Source of the DNA: Bacteroides thetaiotaomicron VPI-5482
GTDB lineage: Bacteria > Bacteroidota > Bacteroidia > Bacteroidales > Bacteroidaceae
Direction: 5' to 3'
NCBI RefSeq assembly: GCF_000011065.1
Contig: NC_004663.1
Coordinates: 2,914,001-2,978,000 of the forward strand
Length of the DNA stretch: 64,000 nucleotides
Shown: positions 33,471 through 42,652 of the stretch, in pieces
Layout of the letters: each line of letters begins with the position of its first letter
Numbering within the stretch: position 1 is the first letter of the stretch
Notes under the pieces: model-generated
Told to the model about the DNA's origin: nothing
Databases searched by the model: none
Seen by the model: only the letters and a program-made list of their open reading frames with translations
Program-made: the position numbers and the translations under genes

Positions 33471-33595
33471 CCAATAATATCGTTTTTTTCAACTCTGCTG
33501 TTAATCTGTATCTTATCCTTTCAGCATTTCTTTATATCCTATTGGTATATCCTTTGTATCGACTTTATAGCAAATGTATTTTTAAATATAAAAGT

Positions 33596-36500
33596 ATGAA
33601 GATTAATCAAAGGTTAACATTATGTTTTAGCTTATTGTTTTGTTTGTTGAGTATTTCGTATGCGTCCGCTCAGCAACTGAACATATCCGGTGTTGTTATA
33701 TCATCAGAGGATAATGAACCACTTATCGGTGCCACCGTCAGTGTAAAGGGGAATCCCACCAAAGGAGTGATTACCGATATCAACGGTCAGTTTCAATTGT
33801 CCGTGGAAACCGGAACCAAGCTGCTGGTCGTATCCTATGTGGGAATGAAGACACAGGAAATACGCGTCCCCCGCAAAGAGAAAGAACTCAAAATAGTACT
33901 GATCCCCGAAACGATGGATATTGACGAGGTAGTAGTAACAGGGTATGGTAATTTCTCCAAATCCTCGTTCACAGGATCGGCCAATACGCTGCGTACAGAT
34001 ATGCTGAAAGAAGTGCCCGTGATGAGCGTTGAGCAAAAGTTGCAAGGTATGACTACCGGTGTACAAATAACCAGCAGTTCCGGTCAACCGGGCGCCAACC
34101 AAAGTATTCGCATCAGAGGAATGGGATCGTTCAACGCTTCACAAGAACCTTTGTTTGTCATAGATGGAGTACCGGTTACTTCCGGGAGTATGAGTTCCGG
34201 TGGTCCTGATGCAGCATATATGAACAATTCCAAGACCAATATAATGAGTACGCTGAATCCGTCGGATATTGAAAACGTAACTGTAATCAAAGATGCGGCA
34301 GCGGCTTCCCTGTATGGTTCCCGCGCCGCCAATGGCGTCATATTGATTACGACTAAAAAAGGAAATACCGGAAAGGTACGCGTGGATTTGAACGTATCAG
34401 GCGGCTTCTCTCATGCGGCCGTCGACTTCCGCCCTACCCTCAACGGTGACCAACGGGAAGAGCTGCTCTATGAAGGATTGCTGAACTACGCAACAGACAA
34501 TGGCATGGAGTCTCCGACTGAATATGCCAGTTCCAATATCGGCACATATGCGTATAAGCCGGCCATGGGATACACGGACTGGCGAAAAGAGCTGCTCCGC
34601 ACCGCTATGCATCAGAGTTATGAAGCTTCCGTCTCCGGCGGTAACGACCGTTCTACATTCTATGCCTCGCTCGGCTACAACAATCAGGAAGGATTGGCCA
34701 AAAACTCCAGTCTGGACCGTTACTCAGCACGCTTGAACGTTACGCAGAAAGTCGGCAAATACGGGGAAGTAGGAGCAAATATGATGTTCTCGCAAATGAA
34801 TCAGGAAATGAATGAGGAACGCGGATCATCTATCAACCCTTTCCTGTGCGTAGCCATGACCATGACACCTTCCATGGTGGTGCGTGATGAAGAAGGAAAC
34901 TACGTAGGAGCTTATGACGGCACCAGCCTGAACCCGTTGCGCGACATACTCACCGATTACAACCGCGTGCGTATGACACGTATGTTTTCAACCGGTTACG
35001 CAGCGATAGAGCCAATCAAAGGTCTCAAACTGAAAGAGACATTAAGCTATGATTATACTATCCAGAAGGATTCACGCTACTATAACCCTTTGAGCTCGGC
35101 AGGTCCTAAAAGCGGAAGCGATGCCCAGACAGCCAAAGGCTTCATTGAATACGGCAAACTGATCTCATCGACCTCACTGAACTATGTGCGTACTTTCGCC
35201 CGCAAACATCATCTCGATGTATTGGCGGCTTATGAAATAGAAAGCTACCAGACAGACCACGCTTCGGGTGAAAAGTCCAAACTCCCCAGTGATAAACTGA
35301 CAGAACCGGATAATGCCGCCGTACTGAACAGTTTCAAGTCTGCCACCCAAGCCTATCGGATGATTTCTTATCTATCACGACTGAATTATGACTATGACGA
35401 CCGTTACTACATCGCCGGAAGTTACCGTCGCGACGGAAGTTCACGCCTTTCACCCAACAACCGCTGGGGAAATTTCTGGTCTGTGTCGGGTATGTGGCAT
35501 TTAGGCAACGAGAATTTCATGAAAGCCGTAAAGCCGGTTTTGAGTGATGTCAAGATACGTGCCTCGTATGGTGTAAACGGAAATCAGCCCGGTTCATACT
35601 ACGGCTACAAAGGATTGTACAGTTATGGAGAAAACTATATGGAGGCAGCCGGATCGTATGAATCGGCACAACCCAATGATCTGTTGACATGGGAAAAGAA
35701 TTACAGCCTGAATCTGGGCATCGACCTTTCATTTATCAATCGTATTTTTGCGAGTCTGGAATATTACAATCGGGATACCAAAGACTTGCTTTACAGTCTC
35801 CCCATCAGCGCCACTACCGGATTTACCAGTTATTTAAGCAACATCGGACGCCTGAACAACAAGGGAGTAGAGTTTGAATTGCGTACGCTGAACGTTGTTT
35901 CCAACGACTTTAACTGGACCAGTGTTTTCAACCTGAGCCATAACCGGAATAAGATCGTTTCACTCAACGGACTATTAGACCAGACGATTGAGGGAACATG
36001 GTTCATCCATAAAGTGGGACTCCCCTATCATACGTTTTATGTAAAAGAGTTTGCCGGAGTAGACCCGCTGACCGGTTCTGCCCAATATTATCTGAATACA
36101 AAAAATGAGGACGGAAGCTACAATCGGGAACTCACCACCGATGCTGCCAAAGCAGAATCCATTCCGTACAAAACCGCTACTCCCAAAGTATCGGGAGGAT
36201 TCACCAATATTCTGAATTACAAATGGATAGACCTGACCTTTACACTGACTTATTCACTGGGCGGTTACTCGTTCGACAAACTGGGAACTTATATTGAAAA
36301 CGGCAGCAGTTCCATCTACAGTTCACGATACAACTTGCCCGCATACATGATGAACCGTTGGCAAAAGCCCGGAGATCAGACGGATATCCCACGTTTCGTA
36401 TATGGTGAACCGGCTACTTCCACCAACTCGTCCCGCTATATCCACAGCACCGATCATTTACGCCTGAAAAACTTTACCCTCGGCTTCACACTGCCCAACC

Positions 36501-36673
36501 AGTGGACTCAAAAGCTGATGATTGACAAAGTACGGGTATATTTCTCGGGAAACAATCTGCTTACCTGGGCCAAATGGAAACAGTATGACCCCGAAACACC
36601 CGTTAACGGTGAAGTCTTTTGCGAGGCTCCCGCCATGCGTACTTTCAGTTTCGGAGCTCAATTATCATTCTAA
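33596..36673 (+). CDS. SusC/RagA-family TonB-linked outer membrane transporter, pair 2
   Basis: About 1025 residues from the ATG at 33596, chosen because it opens a normal signal peptide (MKINQRLTLCFSLLFCLL, cleavage after SAQ near residue 25); the frame upstream to 33428 has no such signal and overlaps the terminator. The domain order is as in pair 1: regulatory domain (GVVISSEDNEPLIGATVSV), DEVVVTGYG starting at residue 110, plug with VEQKLQGMTTGVQI and VTVIKDAAAASLYGSRAANG, then the barrel ending FGAQLSF. It is only distantly similar to the pair 1 transporter, so it likely takes another substrate. It forms an operon with the SusD gene 33 bases downstream. Confidence 0.92.
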   Translation: MKINQRLTLCFSLLFCLLSISYASAQQLNISGVVISSEDNEPLIGATVSVKGNPTKGVITDINGQFQLSVETGTKLLVVSYVGMKTQEIRVPRKEKELKIVLIPETMDIDEVVVTGYGNFSKSSFTGSANTLRTDMLKEVPVMSVEQKLQGMTTGVQITSSSGQPGANQSIRIRGMGSFNASQEPLFVIDGVPVTSGSMSSGGPDAAYMNNSKTNIMSTLNPSDIENVTVIKDAAAASLYGSRAANGVILITTKKGNTGKVRVDLNVSGGFSHAAVDFRPTLNGDQREELLYEGLLNYATDNGMESPTEYASSNIGTYAYKPAMGYTDWRKELLRTAMHQSYEASVSGGNDRSTFYASLGYNNQEGLAKNSSLDRYSARLNVTQKVGKYGEVGANMMFSQMNQEMNEERGSSINPFLCVAMTMTPSMVVRDEEGNYVGAYDGTSLNPLRDILTDYNRVRMTRMFSTGYAAIEPIKGLKLKETLSYDYTIQKDSRYYNPLSSAGPKSGSDAQTAKGFIEYGKLISSTSLNYVRTFARKHHLDVLAAYEIESYQTDHASGEKSKLPSDKLTEPDNAAVLNSFKSATQAYRMISYLSRLNYDYDDRYYIAGSYRRDGSSRLSPNNRWGNFWSVSGMWHLGNENFMKAVKPVLSDVKIRASYGVNGNQPGSYYGYKGLYSYGENYMEAAGSYESAQPNDLLTWEKNYSLNLGIDLSFINRIFASLEYYNRDTKDLLYSLPISATTGFTSYLSNIGRLNNKGVEFELRTLNVVSNDFNWTSVFNLSHNRNKIVSLNGLLDQTIEGTWFIHKVGLPYHTFYVKEFAGVDPLTGSAQYYLNTKNEDGSYNRELTTDAAKAESIPYKTATPKVSGGFTNILNYKWIDLTFTLTYSLGGYSFDKLGTYIENGSSSIYSSRYNLPAYMMNRWQKPGDQTDIPRFVYGEPATSTNSSRYIHSTDHLRLKNFTLGFTLPNQWTQKLMIDKVRVYFSGNNLLTWAKWKQYDPETPVNGEVFCEAPAMRTFSFGAQLSF

Positions 36674-36706
36674 CATCCCTATCATTCTAACTAAATAAAC
36701 AACATA

Positions 36707-38200
36707 ATGAAACGAATTCATATATACCTACTTACAGCAATGGCTCTACTGAACAGCTCCTGCTCGGCAGACTGGCTAGACCTTAACACCACCAGCTCGG
36801 TAGAAACAGGACAGGCCATCGTAACATTGGACGATGCCCAGATCGCTCTGAACGGAATTTATCGTCTGGCATCCGGCCATAGCTATTACGGAGACAACTA
36901 TTGGTATTACGGCGATTGCCGTGCCGCCGATGTACAGGCACGTATCACCAAAGGAGACGGAAAACGCGTATCTCCCTATTATGAATACAATGTGCTCGCT
37001 TCCGATAATCTGAATATTGTACTGCCGTGGAATACTGTTTATAAAGTAATACGACAGACGAATAATCTGATACAGAAAATAGAGTCGGGCAGTATTCAAA
37101 GCAGTGATACTAAAGAATTGAACCGCATCAAGTCCGAAGCGCTGGTGATGCGGGGACTTTCCCTCTTCAACCTGACCCGGTTGTTCGGAATGCCTTATAC
37201 GAATGACAAGGGGGCTTCATTGGGAGTACCCATCGAGACCTCCCCTTCCGATCCCACGCATAAACCGTCACGCAGCACTGTAGCGCAATGCTACGAACAG
37301 GTAGTCAGCGACATGAGCAATGCACTGTCCGGGTTGAGACAAGAGACATCCAATGGCTATATAAACTACTGGGCAGCTCAGGCATTACTGTCAAGAGTCT
37401 ATCTGAATATGGGTGAATATCAGAAGGCTTATGATGCCGCTACGGATGTGATCAAGAACAACGGCGGACGTTATCAGCTTTACAGCTATGAGGAATATCC
37501 CAATGTATGGGGGCAGGATTTCCAGTCGGAATCATTATTCGAACTTTACATCACTTTATCCGAACCTTCAGGAGGTACGGGCGGTGAGGGCGCTCCGATG
37601 GTTTATGCCAACGAAGCAACGGTCGACTGGAATAATCTGATCTTGTCGGAAGATTTCCTGAACCTGCTGAATGAAGACCCCAAGGATGTACGCCACTGCC
37701 TGACAAAGGAATCTGTCATCGAAAACAACACCGGACTTCCGGCTGCCGCCATGCACGAGAAAGTCTATCTTGCCAAGTTCCCCGGCAAGACCGGAGATGA
37801 TCCCAAAACTAATAACATTTGCATCATCCGCCTTTCCGAAGTCTATCTGAACGCGGCTGAAGCGGGACTGAAAAAAGGAACGGATATTGAAGAAGCACAA
37901 GGTTATCTGAATGACATCATCAGCCGCCGTACCACGGATACCAGTCAGCAAGTATCAACGGAGACTTTTACTCTGGACAGAATTCTTAAGGAGCGCCGCA
38001 AGGAACTGGTTGGCGAAGGGGAAGTCTTCTATGACTACTTGCGCAATGGTCTGGCTATTGAACGCAAGGGCAGCTGGCATCTTGAGACCTTGAAAGCGTC
38101 TAACGCACAAAAGATAGAAGCTACCGATCTGAGAATAGCCCTGCCTATTCCGCAAAGCGAAATAGATGCCAATCCGAATATACAGCAGAATCCAAGGTAA
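36707..38200 (+). CDS. SusD/RagB-family surface lipoprotein, pair 2
   Basis: A 497-residue SusD-like lipoprotein. The lipobox ends at Cys19 (LLNSSC). Helical repeats near residue 140 (IKSEALVMRGLSLFNLTRLF) and the conserved C-terminal segment (RLSEVYLNAAEAGLKKGTDI near 375, then RILKERRKELVGEGEVFYDY near 425) define the family. It binds substrate at the cell surface for the SusC encoded just before it. A terminator hairpin at 38274-38315 follows. Substrate unknown. Confidence 0.92.
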   Translation: MKRIHIYLLTAMALLNSSCSADWLDLNTTSSVETGQAIVTLDDAQIALNGIYRLASGHSYYGDNYWYYGDCRAADVQARITKGDGKRVSPYYEYNVLASDNLNIVLPWNTVYKVIRQTNNLIQKIESGSIQSSDTKELNRIKSEALVMRGLSLFNLTRLFGMPYTNDKGASLGVPIETSPSDPTHKPSRSTVAQCYEQVVSDMSNALSGLRQETSNGYINYWAAQALLSRVYLNMGEYQKAYDAATDVIKNNGGRYQLYSYEEYPNVWGQDFQSESLFELYITLSEPSGGTGGEGAPMVYANEATVDWNNLILSEDFLNLLNEDPKDVRHCLTKESVIENNTGLPAAAMHEKVYLAKFPGKTGDDPKTNNICIIRLSEVYLNAAEAGLKKGTDIEEAQGYLNDIISRRTTDTSQQVSTETFTLDRILKERRKELVGEGEVFYDYLRNGLAIERKGSWHLETLKASNAQKIEATDLRIALPIPQSEIDANPNIQQNPR

Positions 38201-38273
38201 GCAACGTCAATTGATGTATACCATTTCCGGAATAAGCTGGCTATACTCACGTGTTTAGCCTCTTCCCGATATC

Positions 38274-38315
38274 AAAGAAGGTACATTTCACCAAAGAATG
38301 AAGTGTACCTTCTTT
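38274..38315. terminator. Terminator after SusCD pair 2
   Basis: Arms AAAGAAGGTACATTTCA (38274-38290) and TGAAGTGTACCTTCTTT (38299-38315) pair over 17 bases with one mismatch or wobble; T-rich sequence follows. Confidence 0.7.
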
Positions 38316-38423
38316 GTCTTTCAGCAGCAGTTCCCACTCTCCTGTTTCTCTCCTCCTTAGTGAACGAATCGATAAAACACCCCCTTTTTCACCGGCATCT
38401 ATTGTGGGCAGAATTGTTTTTCC

Positions 38424-38431
38424 TATTTTTG
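38424..38431 (+). promoter_or_regulatory. -7 box of the Crp-like gene
   Basis: TATTTTTG, with TTG at 38402-38404 about 19 bases upstream as a -33 candidate, and 31 bases before the ATG at 38463. Confidence 0.55.
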
Positions 38432-38462
38432 TACTTGACAGAAAATTATTAAGGACTACTTT

Positions 38463-39026
38463 ATGAGAAACATTATAGATAAGATGAACTCTTTGTATCC
38501 CATTTCGGATGAAACGATACAAATACTAAAAGAAAATACAGTATTATGTCATTTTCCAAAGAGGCATCAACTGATAGAGGCTGACAAATTTTGCAAATCG
38601 GCTTATTTTATTGAAGAAGGAATGACCCGCTCTTTCTGGCTGGTAAACGGAGAGGAAATAACGACTTCCTTTGCGTGTGAGGGAGCGATTGTCTTCAGCA
38701 TGGATGAATTGTATTATAATAAGATGAGTGAAGAATTTGTGGAAACGCTTGAGGACGTTGTCGCATACAAAATATCACTGACCGATCTGCTCCGGCTGTT
38801 TCAGACCAATATCGAACTGGCAAACTGGGGAAGAGTGATTCATCAAAACGAATACAGACGCCTGCACCGTTCGCACAAAGACCGCCTCACCCTGTCTGCA
38901 AAAGAAAGATATGAAGCATTCAAACTTCAGTTTCCTCAAATGTGCCAACGGATACAATTGGGATATATCGCCTCTTATCTGGGCATCACACTATCAACAC
39001 TCAGCCGCCTCAGAGCATACAAATAA
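38463..39026 (+). CDS. Crp/Fnr-type regulator with cyclic-nucleotide-binding-like domain
   Basis: A 187-residue protein of the Crp/Fnr superfamily. Residues 15-115 form the double-stranded beta-helix sensor domain (VLCHFPKRHQLIEADKFCKS, then AYFIEEGMTRSFW). The phosphate-binding cassette of true cAMP receptors is not recognisable. Residues 145-187 hold a short C-terminal helix-turn-helix (IQLGYIASYLGITLSTLSRL). Such regulators in Bacteroides sense unknown signals and often act on neighbours. The acyltransferase gene 109 bases downstream has its own promoter box, so joint regulation is uncertain. Confidence 0.78.
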   Translation: MRNIIDKMNSLYPISDETIQILKENTVLCHFPKRHQLIEADKFCKSAYFIEEGMTRSFWLVNGEEITTSFACEGAIVFSMDELYYNKMSEEFVETLEDVVAYKISLTDLLRLFQTNIELANWGRVIHQNEYRRLHRSHKDRLTLSAKERYEAFKLQFPQMCQRIQLGYIASYLGITLSTLSRLRAYK

Positions 39027-39082
39027 TTCCCATACACGGCAAGATTTTGATGCAGGACAAATTTTTAAACTTATAAATTCCG

Positions 39083-39090
39083 TATTTTTG
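39083..39090 (+). promoter_or_regulatory. -7 box of the acyltransferase gene
   Basis: TATTTTTG, 45 bases before the ATG at 39136. Confidence 0.5.
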
Positions 39091-39135
39091 CGGCTTCTTC
39101 AATGACTAATACTAATTTGAACAATAATTTAAAAC

Positions 39136-40284
39136 ATGCAAAAAATCTCTTCCTCTGCATTTGCAGACTCTAAACCCCATTACGTACTCCTTGACGGACT
39201 GCGAGGGGTTGCGGCTCTTCTGGTGATATGGTATCATGTATTCGAAGGCTTTGCTACAAGTCCCATAGACCAAAAATTCAATCATGGGTATCTGGCTGTC
39301 GATTTCTTCTTTATTCTGTCGGGCTTCGTTATCGGCTATGCTTATGACGACCGCTGGAAAACAACGATGACCCAAAAAGAGTTTTTCAAACGCAGATTAA
39401 TCCGTCTGCATCCGATGGTTGTTATGGGAGCCGTTTTGGGTGCTATTACATTTTGCATACAAGGCTGCGAGCAATGGGACGGTACCCGTGTTTCCATATC
39501 GATGGTAATGGTGGCTATGCTTCTCAATCTTTTCCTGATTCCGGCTGTTCCGGGCACGGGTCCCGAAGTCCGTGGAAACGGTGAGATGTATCCTTTGAAT
39601 GGTCCCAGCTGGTCTTTGTTCTTCGAGTATATCGGTAATATTTTGTATGCCCTATTTATTCGCCGGATGTCTACCAAGGCACTTACGATACTTGTTGTGA
39701 TAGCAGGAATCGGATTGGCTTCTTTCTCGATATGCAATCTCTCCGGTAGTCATCATTTAGGAGTAGGCTGGTCGATGATCGACTATAACCTGATCGGAGG
39801 TTTTCTACGTATGTTGTTCGCATTCTCTATCGGATTATTGATGTCGCGCATCTTTAAACCGGTCCATATCAAAGGGGCCTTCTGGATATGCAGTCTGTCG
39901 ATTCTCATTTTACTTACCATGCCGTATGTAGGCGGTGAGACATCTCCGTGGATGAATGGTATTTATGATGCTGTATGCACCATTCTTATTTTCCCACTAC
40001 TTGTCTATCTGGGTGCTTCGGGAAAAACGACAGATAAAGGTACAGCCAAAATCTGTAAATTCCTGGGAGATATATCTTATCCGGTATATATCATACATTA
40101 TCCTTTCATGTATCTGTTCTATGCCTGGTTATGGAGCAAAGAGCCACATATCACTTTCTCCCAGTCATGGCCGGTAGCCTTATGTGTCTTCTTCGGAAGC
40201 ATTGTGTTGGCTTACCTTTGCCTGAAACTGTATGACGAGCCTGTAAGAAAGTGGTTGAGCAAGAAGTTTCTGACAAAGAAATAA
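39136..40284 (+). CDS. Acyltransferase family 3 membrane protein
   Basis: A 382-residue integral membrane O-acyltransferase (OafA/NodX-like). The N-terminus has the family's catalytic-histidine region: LDGLRGVAALLVIWYHVFEG, then YLAVDFFFILSGFVIGYAY and FFKRRLIRLHPMVVMG with the conserved arginines. About ten membrane segments follow, and GDISYPVYIIHYPFMYLFYA near residue 315 is the typical late motif. These enzymes acetylate sugars or lipids at the membrane. The substrate is unknown. A terminator at 40367-40416 lies downstream. Confidence 0.85.
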   Translation: MQKISSSAFADSKPHYVLLDGLRGVAALLVIWYHVFEGFATSPIDQKFNHGYLAVDFFFILSGFVIGYAYDDRWKTTMTQKEFFKRRLIRLHPMVVMGAVLGAITFCIQGCEQWDGTRVSISMVMVAMLLNLFLIPAVPGTGPEVRGNGEMYPLNGPSWSLFFEYIGNILYALFIRRMSTKALTILVVIAGIGLASFSICNLSGSHHLGVGWSMIDYNLIGGFLRMLFAFSIGLLMSRIFKPVHIKGAFWICSLSILILLTMPYVGGETSPWMNGIYDAVCTILIFPLLVYLGASGKTTDKGTAKICKFLGDISYPVYIIHYPFMYLFYAWLWSKEPHITFSQSWPVALCVFFGSIVLAYLCLKLYDEPVRKWLSKKFLTKK

Positions 40285-40366
40285 GGTAATTATCATAACA
40301 GAGAAGGGCGAACACTCCATTATAGTTACTCTTCAATAAGGCATTTTGACACAAGGTATATAATAA

Positions 40367-40416
40367 AAAGAAGCTTTCAATATCACTGAATTCAGTTTTT
40401 TATCGAGAGCTTCTTT
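40367..40416. terminator. Hairpin terminator between convergent genes
   Basis: Arms AAAGAAGCTTTC (40367-40378) and GAGAGCTTCTTT (40405-40416) pair with one wobble around a 26-base loop; it is located between the acyltransferase and the convergent winged-helix gene. Confidence 0.6.
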
Positions 40417-40452
40417 CATTATATAACCTAACCAGCATTATATTCATTAAAC

Positions 40453-40677
40453 TTATCCGAAAGAAAAGTCAAAATGACCTTCATTATAAATTTCAATTAA
40501 TCCATTCTTGCGTTCAATCACTACCTTGTTTTCACGAGCCAGCCAACCGACTGCCAGAGCTGTGCTTTCCACACTCAGATTTACTTTCCGGGCAAGTTCG
40601 GGAATCGATATTCCATCAGCTTCATTAAGGGCGTGCCATACTTTGCCTGCGTTGGCACCTACGATTTTCTTATCCAT
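40453..40677 (-). CDS. Small winged helix-turn-helix protein
   Basis: A 74-residue protein that is almost entirely one winged-helix domain: AGKVWHALNEADGISIPELA, then KVNLSVESTALAVGWLAREN, and a C-terminal wing (KVVIERKNGLIEIYN). I recognise the DUF2582/PF10771 type common in Bacteroides, which probably binds nucleic acid. It stands alone. Upstream is the long foldback at 40.77-41.04 kb. Confidence 0.75.
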   Translation of the reverse strand: MDKKIVGANAGKVWHALNEADGISIPELARKVNLSVESTALAVGWLARENKVVIERKNGLIEIYNEGHFDFSFG

Positions 40678-40769
40678 AGTAGTCTTTTTTTTAATTAATA
40701 AAAAGGAAAACTAACTCGTTAAAAAAGCAACGCACTTTTACGATAAAACCCAAAATGAAGATCTTTTCA

Positions 40770-41035
40770 TATGTTTTGAATGTTATGTCAAGAATAGATA
40801 TAAAAAAACGTGAGCCTTTTCTTCCCAAATGTAGCAACAGGAACTACCAATCCCTACAACACAAATGAGAAGAACGCCCACGCAAAGTATATGTATAACA
40901 AGCGTAGGCGTTCAGTCATTTTTACGTGTTGTAATATTTACCCTGAGGGTAAAAGAAATTGGTAGTTTCGTTACTACGTAAAAAAGCTGAACGCTTTTCG
41001 ATATTTAGTCTCAATGAACGCACCTTTCAACGGCT
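40770..41035. repeat. Long imperfect inverted repeat (foldback, MITE-like)
   Basis: Two arms of about 110 bases mirror each other around a centre near 40900. Matching pieces, from the outside in, are ATAT..AAAA..CGT..AGC..TTTT, GTAGYAACRRRAACTACCAAT (interrupted), ACAACAC, ATGA, and GAACGCCCACGC (40872-40883) against GCGTAGGCGTTC (40902-40913). The right arm has an extra small hairpin TACCCTGAGGGTA (40940-40952). No reading frame is present, and the outer limits are approximate. It looks like a miniature transposable element or a large cruciform. The rest of 40678-41210 is AT-rich without genes. Confidence 0.55.
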
Positions 41036-41210
41036 ATACAAATATAATAAAAATCAGAATTAAAAGTTACAGTATCCCTCCTTTTTTATTCCATTACTAT
41101 TAGATTATCACATTTTTTAGCACTACAGTCGTAAAAAGACATTGTTGAGCACGATTCGGCTATACTTTTATCTGATAAAAGTAATAAATAAACAGCTATA
41201 AAAGCCGGAA

Positions 41211-41840
41211 TTATTCTCCGGCTTTCGTCTTTTTCTCACGATAAATAACCTTATCTCTCTGACTGATTGTCCACAATCCGTCTATAAACCGTACATTTTT
41301 CGTATCATCATCCTCCACGTTCCATGCATAACCTCCCGAAGGTAAGCCACGTCTTTCCAGAATCTCATTCGGTTGTTCATCAGAGAAGAAAAGTTCCAGA
41401 CGTGTGGAATCGGGGCTGAACACTATAAAAGCAGAGGCAGTGCCTCCATCCACAGCTTCTGTCCGGATACCTTTTTCAAACAACCGGATGCAGTCTTGCT
41501 GCACTTCACACCATACATATCCGGCAGAGCCGATACAACCGTGTTCATCCCGATCGCCTCCAAGTTTGAGAGATTGCGGATACTGGACTAATTTTGAGGC
41601 CTGCATCCCCGGTGTATATTTACCGGTATAGAATACTTCCAGAGTATCATTCAGAAGCAAGCCATCGACTTCTTCTTTATTCGCGTTCATCGTACTGAAT
41701 GAAAGAGTATCATTCTTGTCTGTAACAATCGCCACTGTATTCATGGTCGCATCACAAACAATGCCTTTTGAACTTGTCATACCTGACGAACAACTTCCCA
41801 TGAAACACAAAACTCCTAATGCTGCCAATACTGTTCTCAT
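41211..41840 (-). CDS. Lipoprotein of unknown function
   Basis: A 209-residue lipoprotein. The lipobox is CFMGSC with the lipidated cysteine at residue 17. Residues 25-95 form a beta-rich part (GIVCDATMNTVAIVTDKNDT). Residues 95-185 contain a conserved-looking block with GCIGSAGYVWCEVQQDCIRL then FEKGIR; three cysteines here could form disulfides in the periplasm. I do not recognise a named family. A promoter box (TATATTTG on the minus strand) lies at 41876-41883. It is a single-gene unit. Confidence 0.65.
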   Translation of the reverse strand: MRTVLAALGVLCFMGSCSSGMTSSKGIVCDATMNTVAIVTDKNDTLSFSTMNANKEEVDGLLLNDTLEVFYTGKYTPGMQASKLVQYPQSLKLGGDRDEHGCIGSAGYVWCEVQQDCIRLFEKGIRTEAVDGGTASAFIVFSPDSTRLELFFSDEQPNEILERRGLPSGGYAWNVEDDDTKNVRFIDGLWTISQRDKVIYREKKTKAGE

Positions 41841-41875
41841 ATCTTTTTTATATAATTGTTGGTTCTAATATCATG

Positions 41876-41883
41876 CAAATATA
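41876..41883 (-). promoter_or_regulatory. -7 box of the lipoprotein gene
   Basis: On the minus strand TATATTTG, 36 bases before the ATG at 41840. Confidence 0.55.
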
Positions 41884-41978
41884 AAGGATATATGGAAAAG
41901 ATGTTATCCTAACAAGCAGAATAACAAACAAGTTTGCTTTTATAGAATGCAATTCCGCATATATTTCATTCATTTGTC

Positions 41979-41986
41979 TATATTTG
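41979..41986 (+). promoter_or_regulatory. -7 box of the DinB-like gene
   Basis: TATATTTG. The palindrome TTGCGCAGTTGCGCAA follows in the leader and could be an operator or a small hairpin. Confidence 0.5.
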
Positions 41987-42037
41987 CATTATTGCGCAGT
42001 TGCGCAAAAGAAACTTTAAAACAGAAAGAGAGGAATT

Positions 42038-42508
42038 ATGCCAGAGTTTGATTTTTCCCCAATAACAGAAGGGATTTATAATGTTATAGAGACAGAAGAA
42101 AAAGTATTAACCAGCCTGCCGGAAGAGACAATCACACAAAAACGTAACAGGCAGAATCGTACTATCAAACAAATTCTCGGACATTTGATTGATTCCACCT
42201 CAAACAATCATCAACGGATGATCAGGTTGCAATACAGTAAGGATCTGCTTTTCTTTCCTGATTATCGACAGGATAATGATCTGTGGATAGCCTTGCAGGA
42301 TTATCAGCATACGGACTGGAATAATCTGATTCAGTTATGGAAATTCTTTAATTTGCATATCATTCAGGTAATAAAGTCGGTAGATCAAACGAAACTAGAT
42401 AGTTACTGGTGTGACTTCGAAGGGACAAAAGTCACTTTAAAAGAAATGATAGAAGGATATTTAGATCATCTGAATCTCCATATTCAGGAAATTCACGAAC
42501 TGATTTAG
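42038..42508 (+). CDS. DinB/YfiT-like putative metal-binding protein
   Basis: A 156-residue four-helix-bundle protein of the DinB superfamily. A histidine triad is visible: His49 in QILGHLIDS, and His144 and His148 in YLDHLNLHIQEIHEL, which in this family bind a divalent metal. Members include thiol-dependent transferases (bacillithiol or mycothiol) and stress-induced proteins of unknown function; Bacteroides members are mostly uncharacterised. A single gene with its own promoter box. Confidence 0.75.
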   Translation: MPEFDFSPITEGIYNVIETEEKVLTSLPEETITQKRNRQNRTIKQILGHLIDSTSNNHQRMIRLQYSKDLLFFPDYRQDNDLWIALQDYQHTDWNNLIQLWKFFNLHIIQVIKSVDQTKLDSYWCDFEGTKVTLKEMIEGYLDHLNLHIQEIHELI

Positions 42509-42652
42509 CAGCCTGTTTGCTATATGATATAGTAGAGGACAGAGATAAGAAGATTAATATTTTCTTATCTCTGTTATTGCAGCAGATTGAGTCATTGTAT
42601 CATAAGTCAATAATCCTTCCGTACTAATTTTGATGCTTCTCCGGTTTTATTT

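Noticed and set aside
33428..33595. 56-residue N-terminal extension of the second SusC
   Set aside because: It overlaps a terminator and the 10-bp repeats and lacks the normal SusC signal peptide, which begins at 33596.
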